Assembly (NCBI GenBank): GCA_003223455.1
Contig: QHVE01000019.1
Location: 3,247 to 67,246, forward strand
From: Gemmatimonadota bacterium
Lineage (GTDB): Bacteria; Gemmatimonadota; Gemmatimonadetes; Gemmatimonadales; Gemmatimonadaceae
Direction: 5' to 3'
DNA: 64,000 bases
The notes under the pieces were generated by a model. The model ran no database searches. It was not told where the DNA came from and saw only the letters and a program-made list of their open reading frames with translations. Positions 44,762-54,747 of this stretch are shown one piece after another (position 1 is the first letter of the stretch; each line of letters begins with the position of its first letter). The position numbers were made by a program, and so were the translations under genes.

Positions 44762-45409
44762 TCAGTTCATCACCACCGCCCGCGCCGGTGCACCATCAAT
44801 GCCAGCGAGCAGCATCGGCAGGCAGTACAGCTCGTAGTCTCCCGGTGGCGGCTCGGCGAGGACGAGTCCCTCCACGATCACTACGCCGTTCGAGAGCAGG
44901 GTCTTGTGTGTTCGGTGGTGCGGCGAGTGGAACTGCTCGACCGAGAGGTAGTCCACACCGACCAGTCGTACGCCGATCGACACCAGGTACTCCGCCCCAT
45001 CCGGCGCGACGTGGGTGAAGTCGGGATGGAATTCGGTGTCTCCGCTCGCGAGCCAGGCGGAGTTGCGCGTTCTGATCAGCACTCGTGTCACGCCGCTGAG
45101 GTCGTGCTGGCGCAGCTCGGCCTCTCCCACGGCCATGACGTCGTCGCTGAACGCGATCAGCCGCGCCGGCCCGACGAGCACGTCGAGCGGGAGCTCGTCG
45201 ACCCCGGCGCCGCCGTCCATGAAGTGCAGCGGTGCGTCGACGTGGGTTCCGGTGTGCGAGCCGAAGCTGAGGCGCGATACGTTCGCCGTGTCGCCCTTCG
45301 CGATCGAGCTCGCCGGCGTGATCGAGATCGGCGGGTTGTTCGGGTACACCAATCCCCCGTCACGCAGCGGCACCGACACGTCCCAGATCCTGCGCTCCGT
45401 CCTCGTCAT
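44762..45409 (-). CDS. Cyclase family protein (kynurenine formamidase-like metal hydrolase)
   Basis: A 215-aa protein. The family motif HTGTHVDAPLHF gives metal ligands of the HxGTHxDxPxHF type, with VDYLSVEQFH and GVVIVEGLVL near the C-terminus. Relatives include KynB and other amide/ester hydrolases. The ATG at 45409 overlaps the stop of the acyl-CoA dehydrogenase (ATGA), so it may serve the same catabolic route rather than tryptophan breakdown. No other kynurenine genes are near. Confidence 0.85.
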   Translation of the reverse strand: MTRTERRIWDVSVPLRDGGLVYPNNPPISITPASSIAKGDTANVSRLSFGSHTGTHVDAPLHFMDGGAGVDELPLDVLVGPARLIAFSDDVMAVGEAELRQHDLSGVTRVLIRTRNSAWLASGDTEFHPDFTHVAPDGAEYLVSIGVRLVGVDYLSVEQFHSPHHRTHKTLLSNGVVIVEGLVLAEPPPGDYELYCLPMLLAGIDGAPARAVVMN

Positions 45410-47220
45410 GCGTTCGCCTCCGATCCGACGGCAGGGGGCTCGATCACGACGCCGTCGTCGTCGCGCAGCAAGGTGTCCTCCACGCCGTACCCATTGGCGG
45501 CACGCACGTGCTTCGCGATGGCGCGCCGCACGTCGTCCTGCGGCGACTGGATCGCGATGCGCGCGGTGCGGAACCGCCGTCCCGCTTCGACGACGAACAG
45601 GTCGCACAGCGCCAGCTCCCGCTCGCACTCCGCCTCTCCCTTCTCGTCGAGCAGCTGCTGCGTGCGCGCGAGCACGCACGCCGTCGCGAACAGCTCGATC
45701 GCCATGTCGGCCAGCCGCTCGAGCTCCTGCTGCGCGTCGACGACCTCCTTCCGGTACGCGCGGATCACGCGCTCGGCGCGATCCTTCAGCTCGGCGACAT
45801 GCTTCTCGAAGAACGTCTGGTGCGATCTGAGTCGATCGTGCAGCCCGACCTCGAGGTCGGGCTTGTCGCCGAGCCGCGTGCGAATACGGAACGCCGCGGT
45901 CCGCGAGAGCAGGCCGAGGTTCTTCATCGGCTGGCGCAGCGCGGCGCCGAGGTGCTCGAGCTCCTCCGCCGGATCCTGGATACCGTTGAGCGCGATGAAC
46001 AGCCGCAGGATCTCGTTCGTGCCCTCGAAGATCCGGTTGATGCGCGAGTCGCGCAGCAGCCGCTCGTAGGGCCACGGCTTCACGAACCCGCGGCCGCCCG
46101 CGAGCTGCACCATCTCGTCCGCGGCGCGCCACAGCATCTCGCTCGCGAACACCTTGCAGCATGCCGCCTCGAGCGCGTACTCGCCTCCCGGCGACTCGGC
46201 CATCCGCGTGAGCACGCCGAGCATCGCGTCCGATGCGTAGACGTCCGTCGCCGTGTGCGCGATCTTGCGCTGCGTGATCTCGAAGTCGGCGATCGGGCGG
46301 CCGAACTGCACGCGCTCCTCGGTGAACTCGGTCATCTGCTGCAGAATCCTCTTCGTCCCCGTCGTGCACCCGGCGGCGAGCGACATCCGTCCCGCGTTCA
46401 ACGCGTTCACGGCGATCGTGAATCCCTTGCCGAGCGTGCCGAGGAGATGGTCGGCCGGCACGCGGAGCCCCTCGTACGCGAGCTCGGCCTGCGTCGACCC
46501 GCGGATCCCCATCTTCCGCACCGTGCCGACGACGCGAAATCCCGGCATGTCGGGGCGGATGATGAAGGCGGTGGGGCGAAGCACGGTGTTCCCGTCCCGC
46601 ACGACCTCCGTCTGCGCGAAGGTCGTGATCACGCCGGCGCGGTGGCCGTTGCCGATCCAGTGCTTGCGGCCGTCGAGGATCCACTCGCCGCCGTCGTCGC
46701 TCAGCCGCGCGCGCGTCACGATGTGCTGCGCGTCGGATCCCGTCTCGGGCTCGGTGAGCGCGTACGCGGCCAGCGTCTCGCCACGCGCGAGCATCGGGAG
46801 GTACCGCTCCTTCTGCGCCGTCGTGCCGTAGAGCACGATCGCCTTCGCTCCGAGTCCCGCGTGCACGGCGACGAGCACGCCGAGCGACGGATCGAGGCTC
46901 GAGACCGCGCCGAACACGTGCGAGTACGCCGCGGGTGAGAGGCCGAGCCCGCCATATTCGCGCGGGATGGAGATCCCGAGGAACCCCTCGGTGGCGAGCG
47001 CCTCGATCACCTCGTCGGGGATCGTCTCCTCTTCGTCGAATCGCGCCGGGTCGATCAGCCCCCGGCTCATCCGGTCGAGCGCAGCGAGCAGCCGGCGCAC
47101 GGTGCGCGTCTCGTCTGGGTCGCGCTCGTCGAGCGACTCGGGAAAGGGAAACAGCAACTCGTCGTGGATCGCTCCGGCGAAGATGCCACGAACGAACGAG
47201 AGGGCGTCTTCGTCGCTCAT
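45406..47220 (-). CDS. Acyl-CoA dehydrogenase, very-long-chain type
   Basis: A 604-aa flavoprotein for the first step of fatty acid beta-oxidation. FAD and substrate motifs are AYALTEPETGSDAQHIVTRA, WILDGRKHWIGNGHRAGVIT, the central ALNAGRMSLAAGCTTGTKRI region and LLRDSRINRIFEGTNEILRL, whose Glu is the probable catalytic base. The extra C-terminal domain (about 180 residues) matches the VLCAD/ACAD9 length class. The start at 47220 (MSDEDALSF) is preferred over a long in-frame upstream extension. Coupled to the cyclase gene downstream. Confidence 0.9.
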   Translation of the reverse strand: MSDEDALSFVRGIFAGAIHDELLFPFPESLDERDPDETRTVRRLLAALDRMSRGLIDPARFDEEETIPDEVIEALATEGFLGISIPREYGGLGLSPAAYSHVFGAVSSLDPSLGVLVAVHAGLGAKAIVLYGTTAQKERYLPMLARGETLAAYALTEPETGSDAQHIVTRARLSDDGGEWILDGRKHWIGNGHRAGVITTFAQTEVVRDGNTVLRPTAFIIRPDMPGFRVVGTVRKMGIRGSTQAELAYEGLRVPADHLLGTLGKGFTIAVNALNAGRMSLAAGCTTGTKRILQQMTEFTEERVQFGRPIADFEITQRKIAHTATDVYASDAMLGVLTRMAESPGGEYALEAACCKVFASEMLWRAADEMVQLAGGRGFVKPWPYERLLRDSRINRIFEGTNEILRLFIALNGIQDPAEELEHLGAALRQPMKNLGLLSRTAAFRIRTRLGDKPDLEVGLHDRLRSHQTFFEKHVAELKDRAERVIRAYRKEVVDAQQELERLADMAIELFATACVLARTQQLLDEKGEAECERELALCDLFVVEAGRRFRTARIAIQSPQDDVRRAIAKHVRAANGYGVEDTLLRDDDGVVIEPPAVGSEANA

Positions 47221-47413
47221 GGTCGGAAGCTTAGGTCCGGGGGTGTACCCGCACCAGCGCCGCGCTCGAGCGTCGCTTCGGGTAAGATTCATCTGCGGAT
47301 TCATCCAGCGATGAGCTCGCTCGCAGCGGGATCGGCTCTCCCGTGCGTAGCTTGCTGAACGAGCCTTTGGCCTGATCGGGCGAAACGGCGCGCTTCTCGC
47401 GCAGATCGGAGTC

Positions 47414-48259
47414 ATGCGAATTCATGCGTACCGTGCCGCCGTCATGGCAGCGGCACTTCCGCTCGCATTCCTCGCCGCGTGTCATCGGCGGAGGGAGCCC
47501 GCGCCGGCGGCCCCGGCGCCTGTATCGGAGCAGCCGGCCCCTGCAGAGGCGCCGCGCTATCGCATCGGTCAGGACGTGATTCAGGCGATGCACGACCGCT
47601 ACGCCGACCAGTGGTACTCGACGCTCACCTTCAAGCAGAAGACCTCGCGGCTCCTGCCGAGCGGCAAGTGGAGCGTGCAGACCTGGTGGGAGGCGATGAA
47701 GCTGCCCGGGCGCCTGCGGATCGACTTCGATCCCGTGAGCGCGGGCAACGGCGTCCTCTATGCGCGCGACAGCCAGTTCGTCGTGCAGAACGGGCGCGCG
47801 CTGCGCGGCGATCCCGGGATCAACCCATTGCTGCTGCTCGGCTTCGACGTCTACGCGGCGTCGGTCGCGCACACGACGACGCGCCTCCGCCGCGAAGGAT
47901 TCGACCTCTCGCGCGTGCACGAGACGACGTTCCAGGGCCGGCCGATGATCGTCGTCGGCGCGCGGAAGGGAGACTTCAACCGCAAGCAGTTCTGGATCGA
48001 CGCCGAGCGGATGGTGTTCGCGCGCATGCTGGAGCCGACGCCGCGCGACACGTCGAAGATGCAGGACATCCGCTTCGTGGGCTACGAGCGTCGCGGCGGC
48101 GGATGGGTCGCCCCTCGCGTCGAGATCTGGACCGAGGGGAAGCTCGTGTTCTTCGAGGACTACGACGACATCCGCGTCGACGTCCCCCTCGACGATGCCC
48201 TGTTCGTGCCGTCGCGCTGGAAGACCGCGCGGCACTGGACCACGGGGGCGACGCGCTGA
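47414..48259 (+). CDS. LolA/LppX-like outer-membrane lipoprotein
   Basis: A 281-aa protein. The signal MRIHAYRAAVMAAALPLAFL ends in lipobox LAAC. A Pro/Ala linker is followed by a beta domain with WYSTLTFKQKTSRLLPSGKW, GRLRIDFDPVSAGNGVLYAR and KQFWIDAERMVFARMLEP. The half-barrel pattern recalls LolA/LppX lipid-carrier folds. A role in lipid or lipoprotein handling is an inference. Divergent from the acyl-CoA dehydrogenase gene (193 bp between starts). Confidence 0.7.
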   Translation: MRIHAYRAAVMAAALPLAFLAACHRRREPAPAAPAPVSEQPAPAEAPRYRIGQDVIQAMHDRYADQWYSTLTFKQKTSRLLPSGKWSVQTWWEAMKLPGRLRIDFDPVSAGNGVLYARDSQFVVQNGRALRGDPGINPLLLLGFDVYAASVAHTTTRLRREGFDLSRVHETTFQGRPMIVVGARKGDFNRKQFWIDAERMVFARMLEPTPRDTSKMQDIRFVGYERRGGGWVAPRVEIWTEGKLVFFEDYDDIRVDVPLDDALFVPSRWKTARHWTTGATR

Positions 48260-48293
48260 CGTCGCGCGCCGCCCCAGGGTCCGGCGTCATCCT

Positions 48294-48575
48294 TTAGGGC
48301 GTCTTCGCCTTCGTCGTATCGGTCCCGGAGCTCGTCGCGCCGCTGGTGCTCGAGGCCCCATTGGGGTTGGGCGCCGTCGCAGCAGGCGGCGTTGCCGAAC
48401 TGGTCGGCGGCGGGTTGGTGCTGTCGACCCTCGCCGCGCCGCGACTACCGCTACTGCCGCTGCTGCTACTGCCGCTCGGCGACGGCGAACCGGTCTGTGA
48501 CGTCGGCGTGCACGCAACGAGCGCGACGAAGACGAAGGAGGCCGCCACTAGGCGACGCGGATGTGGACGGTACAT
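48294..48575 (-). CDS. Short low-complexity lipoprotein
   Basis: A 93-aa protein starting MYRPHPRRLVAASFVFVALV with lipobox LVAC. The rest is almost entirely Ser, Gly, Pro, Thr and Ala (for example GSPSPSGSSSSGSSGS), with a Lys-rich end TTKAKTP. Probably a disordered surface or periplasmic tether. The frame has a good lipobox, which supports a real gene, but composition makes coding status uncertain. Tail to tail with 47414-48259. Confidence 0.5.
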   Translation of the reverse strand: MYRPHPRRLVAASFVFVALVACTPTSQTGSPSPSGSSSSGSSGSRGAARVDSTNPPPTSSATPPAATAPNPNGASSTSGATSSGTDTTKAKTP

Positions 48576-48720
48576 AAGCCGGCTCCTGCGCAACGGTGAG
48601 TGTAGAGCGCCACGTCGACGTGGCCATGGCTGTGGGTCGCGCAAAACGTGTGCTCCCTGCGCGCTCCCTGCGCCGCTCGTCGAGCGTCTGACCGCCGGGC
48701 CCGGTGCGCCCGGCGTATAC

Positions 48721-48789
48721 TTGACAAAAGCAACTATCTGCATGATCCTGGCAACGACCAACGCGCCTGCCCCGTCGCCGGCCAGAACA
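48721..48789 (+). promoter_or_regulatory. Promoter region of the MarR-GNAT gene
   Basis: A perfect -35 hexamer TTGACA at 48721-48726 is followed by an AT-richer stretch (AAAGCAACTATCTGCATGAT). The -10 box is weak (CATGAT or GATCCT, 15-17 bp away). A MarR protein may bind here to regulate itself, but no palindrome is clear. Confidence 0.4.
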
Positions 48790-49754
48790 TGTCCTCCCAC
48801 GCGAAAGCCACGTCGCCCCTGGCGGCCCGCATCGCCGCCATCCGGCGATTCAATCGGTTCTACACGCGCCTTGTCGGCGCGCTCGACGAAGGCGGGTACC
48901 TCCACAGCCCGTTCTCGCTCACCGAGGGCCGCGTGCTGTTCGAGCTGGCGCACCGCGACGCGCCCACCGCTTCGATGCTCGCCGCCGAGCTCGGGCTCGA
49001 TGCAGGATACCTCAGCCGATTGCTGCAGCGGCTGCACCGCCGCCGGCTCGTCACGCGTACGCGCTCGCCACACGATGGACGCCAGAGCCATCTCTCGCTC
49101 ACCGCCGCCGGTCGCGCGGCGTTCCGCAAGCTCGATGGCGACGCCGACGCGCTCGTCGAGCAGCTGCTCGCCACGCTCGACGACACCGCGCAGCGGCGGC
49201 TCATCGAGTCGATCCGAACCGTCAGCGCTCTGCTTGGCGATCCGGCACCCGACGGTCCGCGCGCTGCGCCGCCCTACCTCCTGCGTCCGCCCGGTCCAGC
49301 GGACTACGGCTGGATCATCCAGAGCCACGGCGACATCTATGCGCGCGAGTTCGGGTGGGGACCGCGCTTCCTCTCCCTCGTCGCCCGCGTCATCGCCGAC
49401 TACGTCGACGACTTCGATCCCGCGCTCGAGCGCTGCTGGATCGCCGAGCGGGATGGACAGAACGTCGGCTCCGTCTTCGTCGCGAAGGATACCACTCGGC
49501 CCGGCGTCGCCAAGCTGCGCATGCTGCTCGTGCTGCCCTCGGCGCGCGGGCTCGGCATCGGCAAGCGTCTCGTCGACGAATGCACGCGCTTTGCGCGCGA
49601 GGCGGGCTATCACACGCTCTCGCTCTGGACGAACAGCGTGCTCACGACGGCGCGGCAGATCTACGCCGACGCGGGCTACGTCCTCGTGCGCACCGAGGTG
49701 CACGATACGTTCGGCAAGCCGCTCACGGCGGAGACGTGGGAGCTGACGCTGTAG
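48789..49754 (+). CDS. MarR-type winged-helix protein fused to a GNAT acetyltransferase
   Basis: A 321-aa protein. Residues about 20-150 form a MarR domain ([60 protein letters not shown]). Residues about 170-321 form a GNAT domain ([19 protein letters not shown], the acetyl-CoA loop [39 protein letters not shown]). MarR-GNAT fusions are a known class; ligand and targets are unknown. Its last 32 bp overlap the 3' end of the convergent gene 49723-51789. Confidence 0.9.
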   Translation: MSSHAKATSPLAARIAAIRRFNRFYTRLVGALDEGGYLHSPFSLTEGRVLFELAHRDAPTASMLAAELGLDAGYLSRLLQRLHRRRLVTRTRSPHDGRQSHLSLTAAGRAAFRKLDGDADALVEQLLATLDDTAQRRLIESIRTVSALLGDPAPDGPRAAPPYLLRPPGPADYGWIIQSHGDIYAREFGWGPRFLSLVARVIADYVDDFDPALERCWIAERDGQNVGSVFVAKDTTRPGVAKLRMLLVLPSARGLGIGKRLVDECTRFAREAGYHTLSLWTNSVLTTARQIYADAGYVLVRTEVHDTFGKPLTAETWELTL

Positions 49755-51789
49755 GCGCGCCGACGATCGCGTCGAGCTGCTCGCCGAGCACCGCGACCTC
49801 GCTCGTCGGCGCGTCGCACGCGTAGGCGCGGCACACGTAGGCCATCGGGACGTCGGCCCCGCGCCCCTCGAGCAGCGCGATCCCCTCGCCCTCCACGCCC
49901 CCCGCGAGCACGAGCGAGGGCAGGTACCGCTCCGCCGCCGTCGCGGCGAGCGCCGCGAACCGCTCGTCGGACGGATCGCCCGTGATCGCGACCTCGATCG
50001 CGCCGCGCACGGCGAGGTCCGCCGCGCCAAGCGCGTGGCCGAACGCGTTCGGGTACCGCGCCATCGGCTCGGCCACCGTCTCGAGCAGATAGCGCGCGCG
50101 CTCGGAGTACAGCCCGAGGGCGAACAAATCGCCGAGCTTGAGCAGCAGCTCGATCGCCAGCGATGTCCCGCTCGGCGTGGCGTTGTCCGTCACGTCGCGC
50201 GGCCGCGTGACGAGCGGCTCGGCGTCGGCCGCGGTGTCGAACAGCGCGTGCGCGTCCTCGTCCCAGAACCGCGCGAGGATCTCGTCGGCGAGCCGGCGCG
50301 AACGCTCGAGCCACATCCGGTCGAACGTCAGCTCGTATACGCCCAGCGCGCCCAGCGCGACCGCCGCGTAGTCCTCGAGGAATCCGTCGATCTTCGCGAC
50401 GCCTTGCTTGTAGCTGCGCAGCACGCGGTCGTCGCGCACCAGCTCGCGGAAGAGGAACTCGCCGTTGCGCACCGCCAGCGCGCGCAGCTCCGCGTCCCCG
50501 AACGCACGCGCCGCTTCGGCCACGGCGCGGAGCATGAGGCCGTTCCAGCTCGCGAGGATCTTGTCGTCGAGGCCGGGACGTACGCGTCGCTCGCGCGCGT
50601 CGTACAGGATGTGACGCGCGCGCTCGACCGCGGTGCGCAGCTCCGGCACCGTCACCCCCTGCGCGCCCGCCACCGCCTCCGGGTCGTGCGGCACGAACAG
50701 GATGTTCCGCCCCTCGAAGTTCCCTTCCGCCGTCACCCCCCAGTACGCGCGCAGCAGCGACGCGTCCTCGCCGAGCAGCGAGTCGAGCTCGCTCGAGTCC
50801 CATACGTAGTAGCGGCCCTCGTGGCCCTCGCTGTCCGCGTCGAGCGACGAGTAGAACCCGCCTTCGGGCGACGTCATCTCCCGTGTGAGCCAGCCGAGCG
50901 TCTCCTCCGTGACGCGCCGGACCTCATCGTCGCCCGTCGCCTGCCAGAGCGCGGCACCGAGCCGCACGAGCAGCGCATTGTCGTACAGCATCTTCTCGAA
51001 GTGCGGCACGAGCCAGTACGCATCCACGCTGTAGCGCGCGAAGCCGCCGCCGACCTGATCGTAGATCCCTCCGCGCGCCATGCGCCCGAAGGTGTGCGTC
51101 ACGATGTGCAGTGTCTCGGACTGACCGGTGCGCGCCCACTGCCGCAGCGCGAAGTCGAGCGTCATCGTCGGCGGGAACTTGGGCGCGCCGCCGAAGCCGC
51201 CGAACCGCGGCTCGAATTGCGTGCGCAGCGTCGCCACCGCGCGCGCGAGCAGGTCCTCGTCGAGCGTGCCCGACACGCGTGTGCGCTCCGTGCTCGCCGC
51301 GTACAGCTCGCGCATCGACGCCGCGGTCCGCGCGATGTTCTCCTTGCGGTTGTGCCAGGCGTCGGCCACGCCGGCGAGGACGCGGCGGAAGCTCGGCATC
51401 CCCTGCCGGTCGTCGGGAGGGAAGTACGTGCCAGCGTAGAACGGCTCGCCCTCGGGGGTGAGGAACACCGTCATCGGCCAGCCGCCGTGTCCCGTCATCG
51501 CCTGCGTCGCCTGCATGTAGATCGCGTCCAGGTCCGGACGCTCCTCGCGGTCGACCTTGATGCAGACGAACTGCTCGTTCATCTGCGTGGCGGTCGCTTC
51601 GTCCTCGAACGACTCACGCTCCATCACGTGGCACCAGTGACACGCCGCGTAGCCGATGCTGAGCAGGATCGGCTTCCGCTCGGCGCGTGCGCGCGCCAGC
51701 GCCTCGGGTCCCCACGGCCACCAGTCCACCGGGTTGTGCGCGTGCTGGAGCAGGTAGGGGCTGGTCTCGCTGGCGAGATGGTTGGCCAT
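49723..51789 (-). CDS. Thioredoxin-domain protein of the DUF255/YyaL (SSP411) family
   Basis: A 688-aa protein. The N-terminal thioredoxin-like domain is intact: [18 protein letters not shown], then [20 protein letters not shown] with its CHWC motif, and [20 protein letters not shown]. The remainder is an alpha/alpha-barrel like N-acyl-glucosamine epimerases ([34 protein letters not shown]). Widespread in bacteria and animals; the biochemical role is not established. Convergent overlap of 32 bp with the MarR-GNAT gene. Confidence 0.92.
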   Translation of the reverse strand: MANHLASETSPYLLQHAHNPVDWWPWGPEALARARAERKPILLSIGYAACHWCHVMERESFEDEATATQMNEQFVCIKVDREERPDLDAIYMQATQAMTGHGGWPMTVFLTPEGEPFYAGTYFPPDDRQGMPSFRRVLAGVADAWHNRKENIARTAASMRELYAASTERTRVSGTLDEDLLARAVATLRTQFEPRFGGFGGAPKFPPTMTLDFALRQWARTGQSETLHIVTHTFGRMARGGIYDQVGGGFARYSVDAYWLVPHFEKMLYDNALLVRLGAALWQATGDDEVRRVTEETLGWLTREMTSPEGGFYSSLDADSEGHEGRYYVWDSSELDSLLGEDASLLRAYWGVTAEGNFEGRNILFVPHDPEAVAGAQGVTVPELRTAVERARHILYDARERRVRPGLDDKILASWNGLMLRAVAEAARAFGDAELRALAVRNGEFLFRELVRDDRVLRSYKQGVAKIDGFLEDYAAVALGALGVYELTFDRMWLERSRRLADEILARFWDEDAHALFDTAADAEPLVTRPRDVTDNATPSGTSLAIELLLKLGDLFALGLYSERARYLLETVAEPMARYPNAFGHALGAADLAVRGAIEVAITGDPSDERFAALAATAAERYLPSLVLAGGVEGEGIALLEGRGADVPMAYVCRAYACDAPTSEVAVLGEQLDAIVGAPTASAPTSPP

Positions 51790-51896
51790 GGGGAATCGTG
51801 AGAGAAGCGTCGCGGGTGTGCGGTGACGCAGCCGAGCGGCTAAGTTGCGGCGCGGCAGTCCCGAGCCGCGAACTTCATTCCACGAAGACTAGCCCG

Positions 51897-53213
51897 GTGT
51901 CCCGCGACGACGCTCCTCGCGCTGAAACGCGCTCCGCTCGCCTGCTCGCCTGGATGCGCAGGCTTCCCTGGCTCGCGCTCACCATCCTCGCGCTGCTCGC
52001 CTTCAGCGCCGCCTGGGCGATCGACCCCATCCGTGACGCGGCGACCGGCGGCGTCATGGCCGATGCCACGCTCGAGCGCTCCGCGGGCTACGTCCTCCTT
52101 GCGCCCATCTCTGCCATCCTCGACACCGTCACCCTGCTGAGCGTGCGACAGCACCTGGCGTTGATCGCGACGCTCGTTCTCGGCTGGACAGCATGGTGGT
52201 GGTGGAGCCGTCGCGAGCGCGATCTCGCCGTGACGCCAGGCCGCCGCGGCGTGCGCATCGCCTCCCGCGTCGGCATCGCGCTCGCGATGCTCGTCGGACT
52301 GTACGCCGTCGCCGTGATGGTCCCGCGGCCGATGGCGGCGCTGCGCACCGTATCGCCCGAGGTGCTCTCCGTCGACTTCCACGCGCACACGAAGTACTCG
52401 CCCGACGGCCGCTGGAACTGGGAGCCCGAGGACGTACGCCGCTGGCACCACAAGGCCGGCTTCGACGTCGCGTACATCGCCGACCATCGGACCTTCGACG
52501 GCGCGCGCGAGGGCTGGGCGAACAACCCGTCGCAGGCCGGCACGGAGACGCTTCTGCTTCCGGCGATCGAGGCCGTGTGGCAGGGCGAGCACGTGAACAT
52601 CCTCGACGCCGACCGCATGTACAACGGCATCCTCGACGCGTCGTTGCGCGACGTGGACACGGAGGCGCTCAGGCTCGCGAGCCTCGTGCCGGGCAACGAG
52701 CCGGTGCTGATCGAGACGATCCCGGGCAACCTGTCGAAGGTCGCGGCGGCGAAGGGTCGTGGCACGGCGGGCGTGCGCGCCATCGAGCTGATCGACGGCG
52801 CTCCGCGCGGGCTGGCGCAGAGTCGACTCGAGCGCGCACGCATCCTCGACATCGCCGACAGCGCGAACATCGCGCTCGTCGCCGGCAGTGACCATCACGG
52901 ATGGGGACACGCCGCGTCGGGGTGGACCCTGCTCCTCCTGCCGGGTTGGCGCGCCGCGCCACCGGAGGAGGTGTCGCGCGCGATCGCCGCGACGCTGCGC
53001 AGTGGTGGACGCGGCTCCACGAAAGTCGTCGAGCGGTACGTCGCCGACACCGACGACGCGGTGCTGCTGCCGCTCACGGTGCCGCTCGTCGCGTGGGGGA
53101 TGTTCCGCACGCTGAGCCTCGACGAGCGCGTCGTGTGGCTCGCGTGGATCGCCGCGCTCGTCCTGCTGTCGCGCGTGCACGGGATGCGCCGGCGTCGTCC
53201 GGGTGAGCCCTAG
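51897..53213 (+). CDS. PHP-domain phosphoesterase with membrane segments
   Basis: About 438 aa from GTG (51897); ATG at 51954 is the alternative. The N-terminal part has about three hydrophobic helices (LPWLALTILALLAFSAAWAI, HLALIATLVLGWTAWWW, IALAMLVGLYAVAVMV). The middle is a PHP domain: SVDFHAHTKYSPDGRW, FDVAYIADHRTFDGA and LVAGSDHHGWG, which hold the expected His/Asp metal ligands. A last helix pair sits at the C-terminus. It is probably an extracytoplasmic phosphoesterase. The next gene starts inside its end, so the two are coupled. Confidence 0.8.
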   Translation: MSRDDAPRAETRSARLLAWMRRLPWLALTILALLAFSAAWAIDPIRDAATGGVMADATLERSAGYVLLAPISAILDTVTLLSVRQHLALIATLVLGWTAWWWWSRRERDLAVTPGRRGVRIASRVGIALAMLVGLYAVAVMVPRPMAALRTVSPEVLSVDFHAHTKYSPDGRWNWEPEDVRRWHHKAGFDVAYIADHRTFDGAREGWANNPSQAGTETLLLPAIEAVWQGEHVNILDADRMYNGILDASLRDVDTEALRLASLVPGNEPVLIETIPGNLSKVAAAKGRGTAGVRAIELIDGAPRGLAQSRLERARILDIADSANIALVAGSDHHGWGHAASGWTLLLLPGWRAAPPEEVSRAIAATLRSGGRGSTKVVERYVADTDDAVLLPLTVPLVAWGMFRTLSLDERVVWLAWIAALVLLSRVHGMRRRRPGEP

Positions 53214-54747
53214 CGCGCCCGTGACCACCGACGACGACGCGAGGCGGTGGCGCGTCGCCGTCGGTGTCACGCTGGCGGCGTGGCTGGTGCGGCTGCTGTT
53301 CGCGGCGCGGCTGCCACTCTTTCCCGACGAGACGTACTACTGGGAGTGGTCGCGCCGTCTCGCGGGAGGCTACTTCGATCATCCGCCGATGATCGCGCTG
53401 CTCATCCGCGCCGGTACGTCCATCGCGAGCGCGTTCGGCGGCGAGCCCACGCCGTTCGCGATCCGGTTCTTCCCCGTGTTCGCCGGCGCGGTGGCCGCGC
53501 TCGCTGCGGCGGCCACCGCGCGCCGGATCGCCGGAGCACGGGCCGCTTCGTTCGCGGCGCTTGGCTTCGCCGTGATGCCGCTCGCCGCTGCGGGGCTCGT
53601 GCTCGCTACACCGGATGCGCCGCTGCTGTGCTTCGAGGCGCTTGCCGTCTACGCCGTCGTCCGCGCGCTCCAGTCCGCGCCGCGTTCGACCTCGTCGCTC
53701 GGTTGGTGGTCGGCCGCCGGCGTCTGCGTTGGTCTCGCCTTCGGGTCGAAGTACACGTCGATCCTGCTGCCGGTCTCGGTCGTGGCGGCGGTGCTCTTGC
53801 GGCCCTCGCTTCGCGCGCGGCTGCGCGAGCCCGGTCCGTACGTCGCCTGCGCACTCGCGACGATCGTCTTCCTCCCCGTGCTGCGCTGGAACGCAGCGCA
53901 CGACTGGATCTCGTTCCGCTTCCAGCTCCAGCACGGCCTCGGCCGGCCGAAGGGCTCGGCACTGCTGCGCGAGCTCGATCTCATAGGCGGGCAGCTCGGG
54001 CTCGTGACGCCAGTTCTATTTGCTCTGGCGGCGACCGCTGTTTGGCGCGGGCTCCGCCGTCCGCGCGACGACGTGCACTTCGCGCTCGCCGTCGTCGCCA
54101 CGGGGAGCTGGGTGTTCTTCGTCTACAGCGCGATCCACCGGCGCGTCGAGGCGAACTGGCCGGCACCGTCGTACGTCTCGGGCATGGCGCTGCTCGCGTC
54201 GATGCTGGCGACGTCGACGTCGGCGTCGCTCGTCCGCTGGTGGCGCGGCGGTCTCGCCTTCGCGGCGCTGCTCGTCGGCGTGCTCTACCTGCACGCCGCG
54301 GTGCCCGTGCTCCCCCTGCCGGCGCGGCGCGATCCGCTGGCCCGCGCCGCGGGATGGGACGGTCTCGCCAATTCCGTGACCGCCATGCGCCAACCCATCG
54401 GCACGACGGCGTGGGTGGGCGCCGAGCGGTATCAGGACGCGAGCGAGCTCGCGTACCACCTCGCGGGCCGGCCGACGGTGATCTGCGTCTGTCTCAGCGG
54501 CCGACACAACCAGTACGAGCTGTGGCCCGGGTTCGCCTCGCGCGCCCGCGTCGGCGACGCGCTCGTCCTCGCGCTCGACGAGCGCGCGGGCGTGCACGAG
54601 GACGTCGCGCGGCTCGCGCCGCACTTCGCCCGCGTCAGTCGTGCCGCGCTCGCTCCGCTGCTTCGCGGGAGCGACACGGTGTCCATCCGCCGGATGTGGG
54701 TGCTCGAGGGCTATCGCGGCGGCTGGCCGGCACGCGTCGCACCCTGA
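53203..54747 (+). CDS. GT39-family membrane glycosyltransferase (ArnT/PMT type)
   Basis: A 514-aa protein from GTG at 53203, overlapping the upstream gene by 11 bp (a GTG at 53221 is the alternative). About 10 hydrophobic helices. The first periplasmic loop has LPLFPDETYYWEWSRRLAGG and FDHPPMIALLI, with the DE motif typical of lipid-phosphate-sugar-dependent transferases. The end is a soluble periplasmic domain. It is likely to glycosylate lipid or protein at the envelope. Coupling with the PHP membrane protein suggests one pathway. Confidence 0.88.
   Translation: MSPSAPVTTDDDARRWRVAVGVTLAAWLVRLLFAARLPLFPDETYYWEWSRRLAGGYFDHPPMIALLIRAGTSIASAFGGEPTPFAIRFFPVFAGAVAALAAAATARRIAGARAASFAALGFAVMPLAAAGLVLATPDAPLLCFEALAVYAVVRALQSAPRSTSSLGWWSAAGVCVGLAFGSKYTSILLPVSVVAAVLLRPSLRARLREPGPYVACALATIVFLPVLRWNAAHDWISFRFQLQHGLGRPKGSALLRELDLIGGQLGLVTPVLFALAATAVWRGLRRPRDDVHFALAVVATGSWVFFVYSAIHRRVEANWPAPSYVSGMALLASMLATSTSASLVRWWRGGLAFAALLVGVLYLHAAVPVLPLPARRDPLARAAGWDGLANSVTAMRQPIGTTAWVGAERYQDASELAYHLAGRPTVICVCLSGRHNQYELWPGFASRARVGDALVLALDERAGVHEDVARLAPHFARVSRAALAPLLRGSDTVSIRRMWVLEGYRGGWPARVAP

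Noticed and set aside
44762-45409. Assignment as kynB of tryptophan degradation
   Set aside because: Only the general cyclase motif is visible; no kynurenine pathway gene is near and the gene is coupled to an acyl-CoA dehydrogenase.
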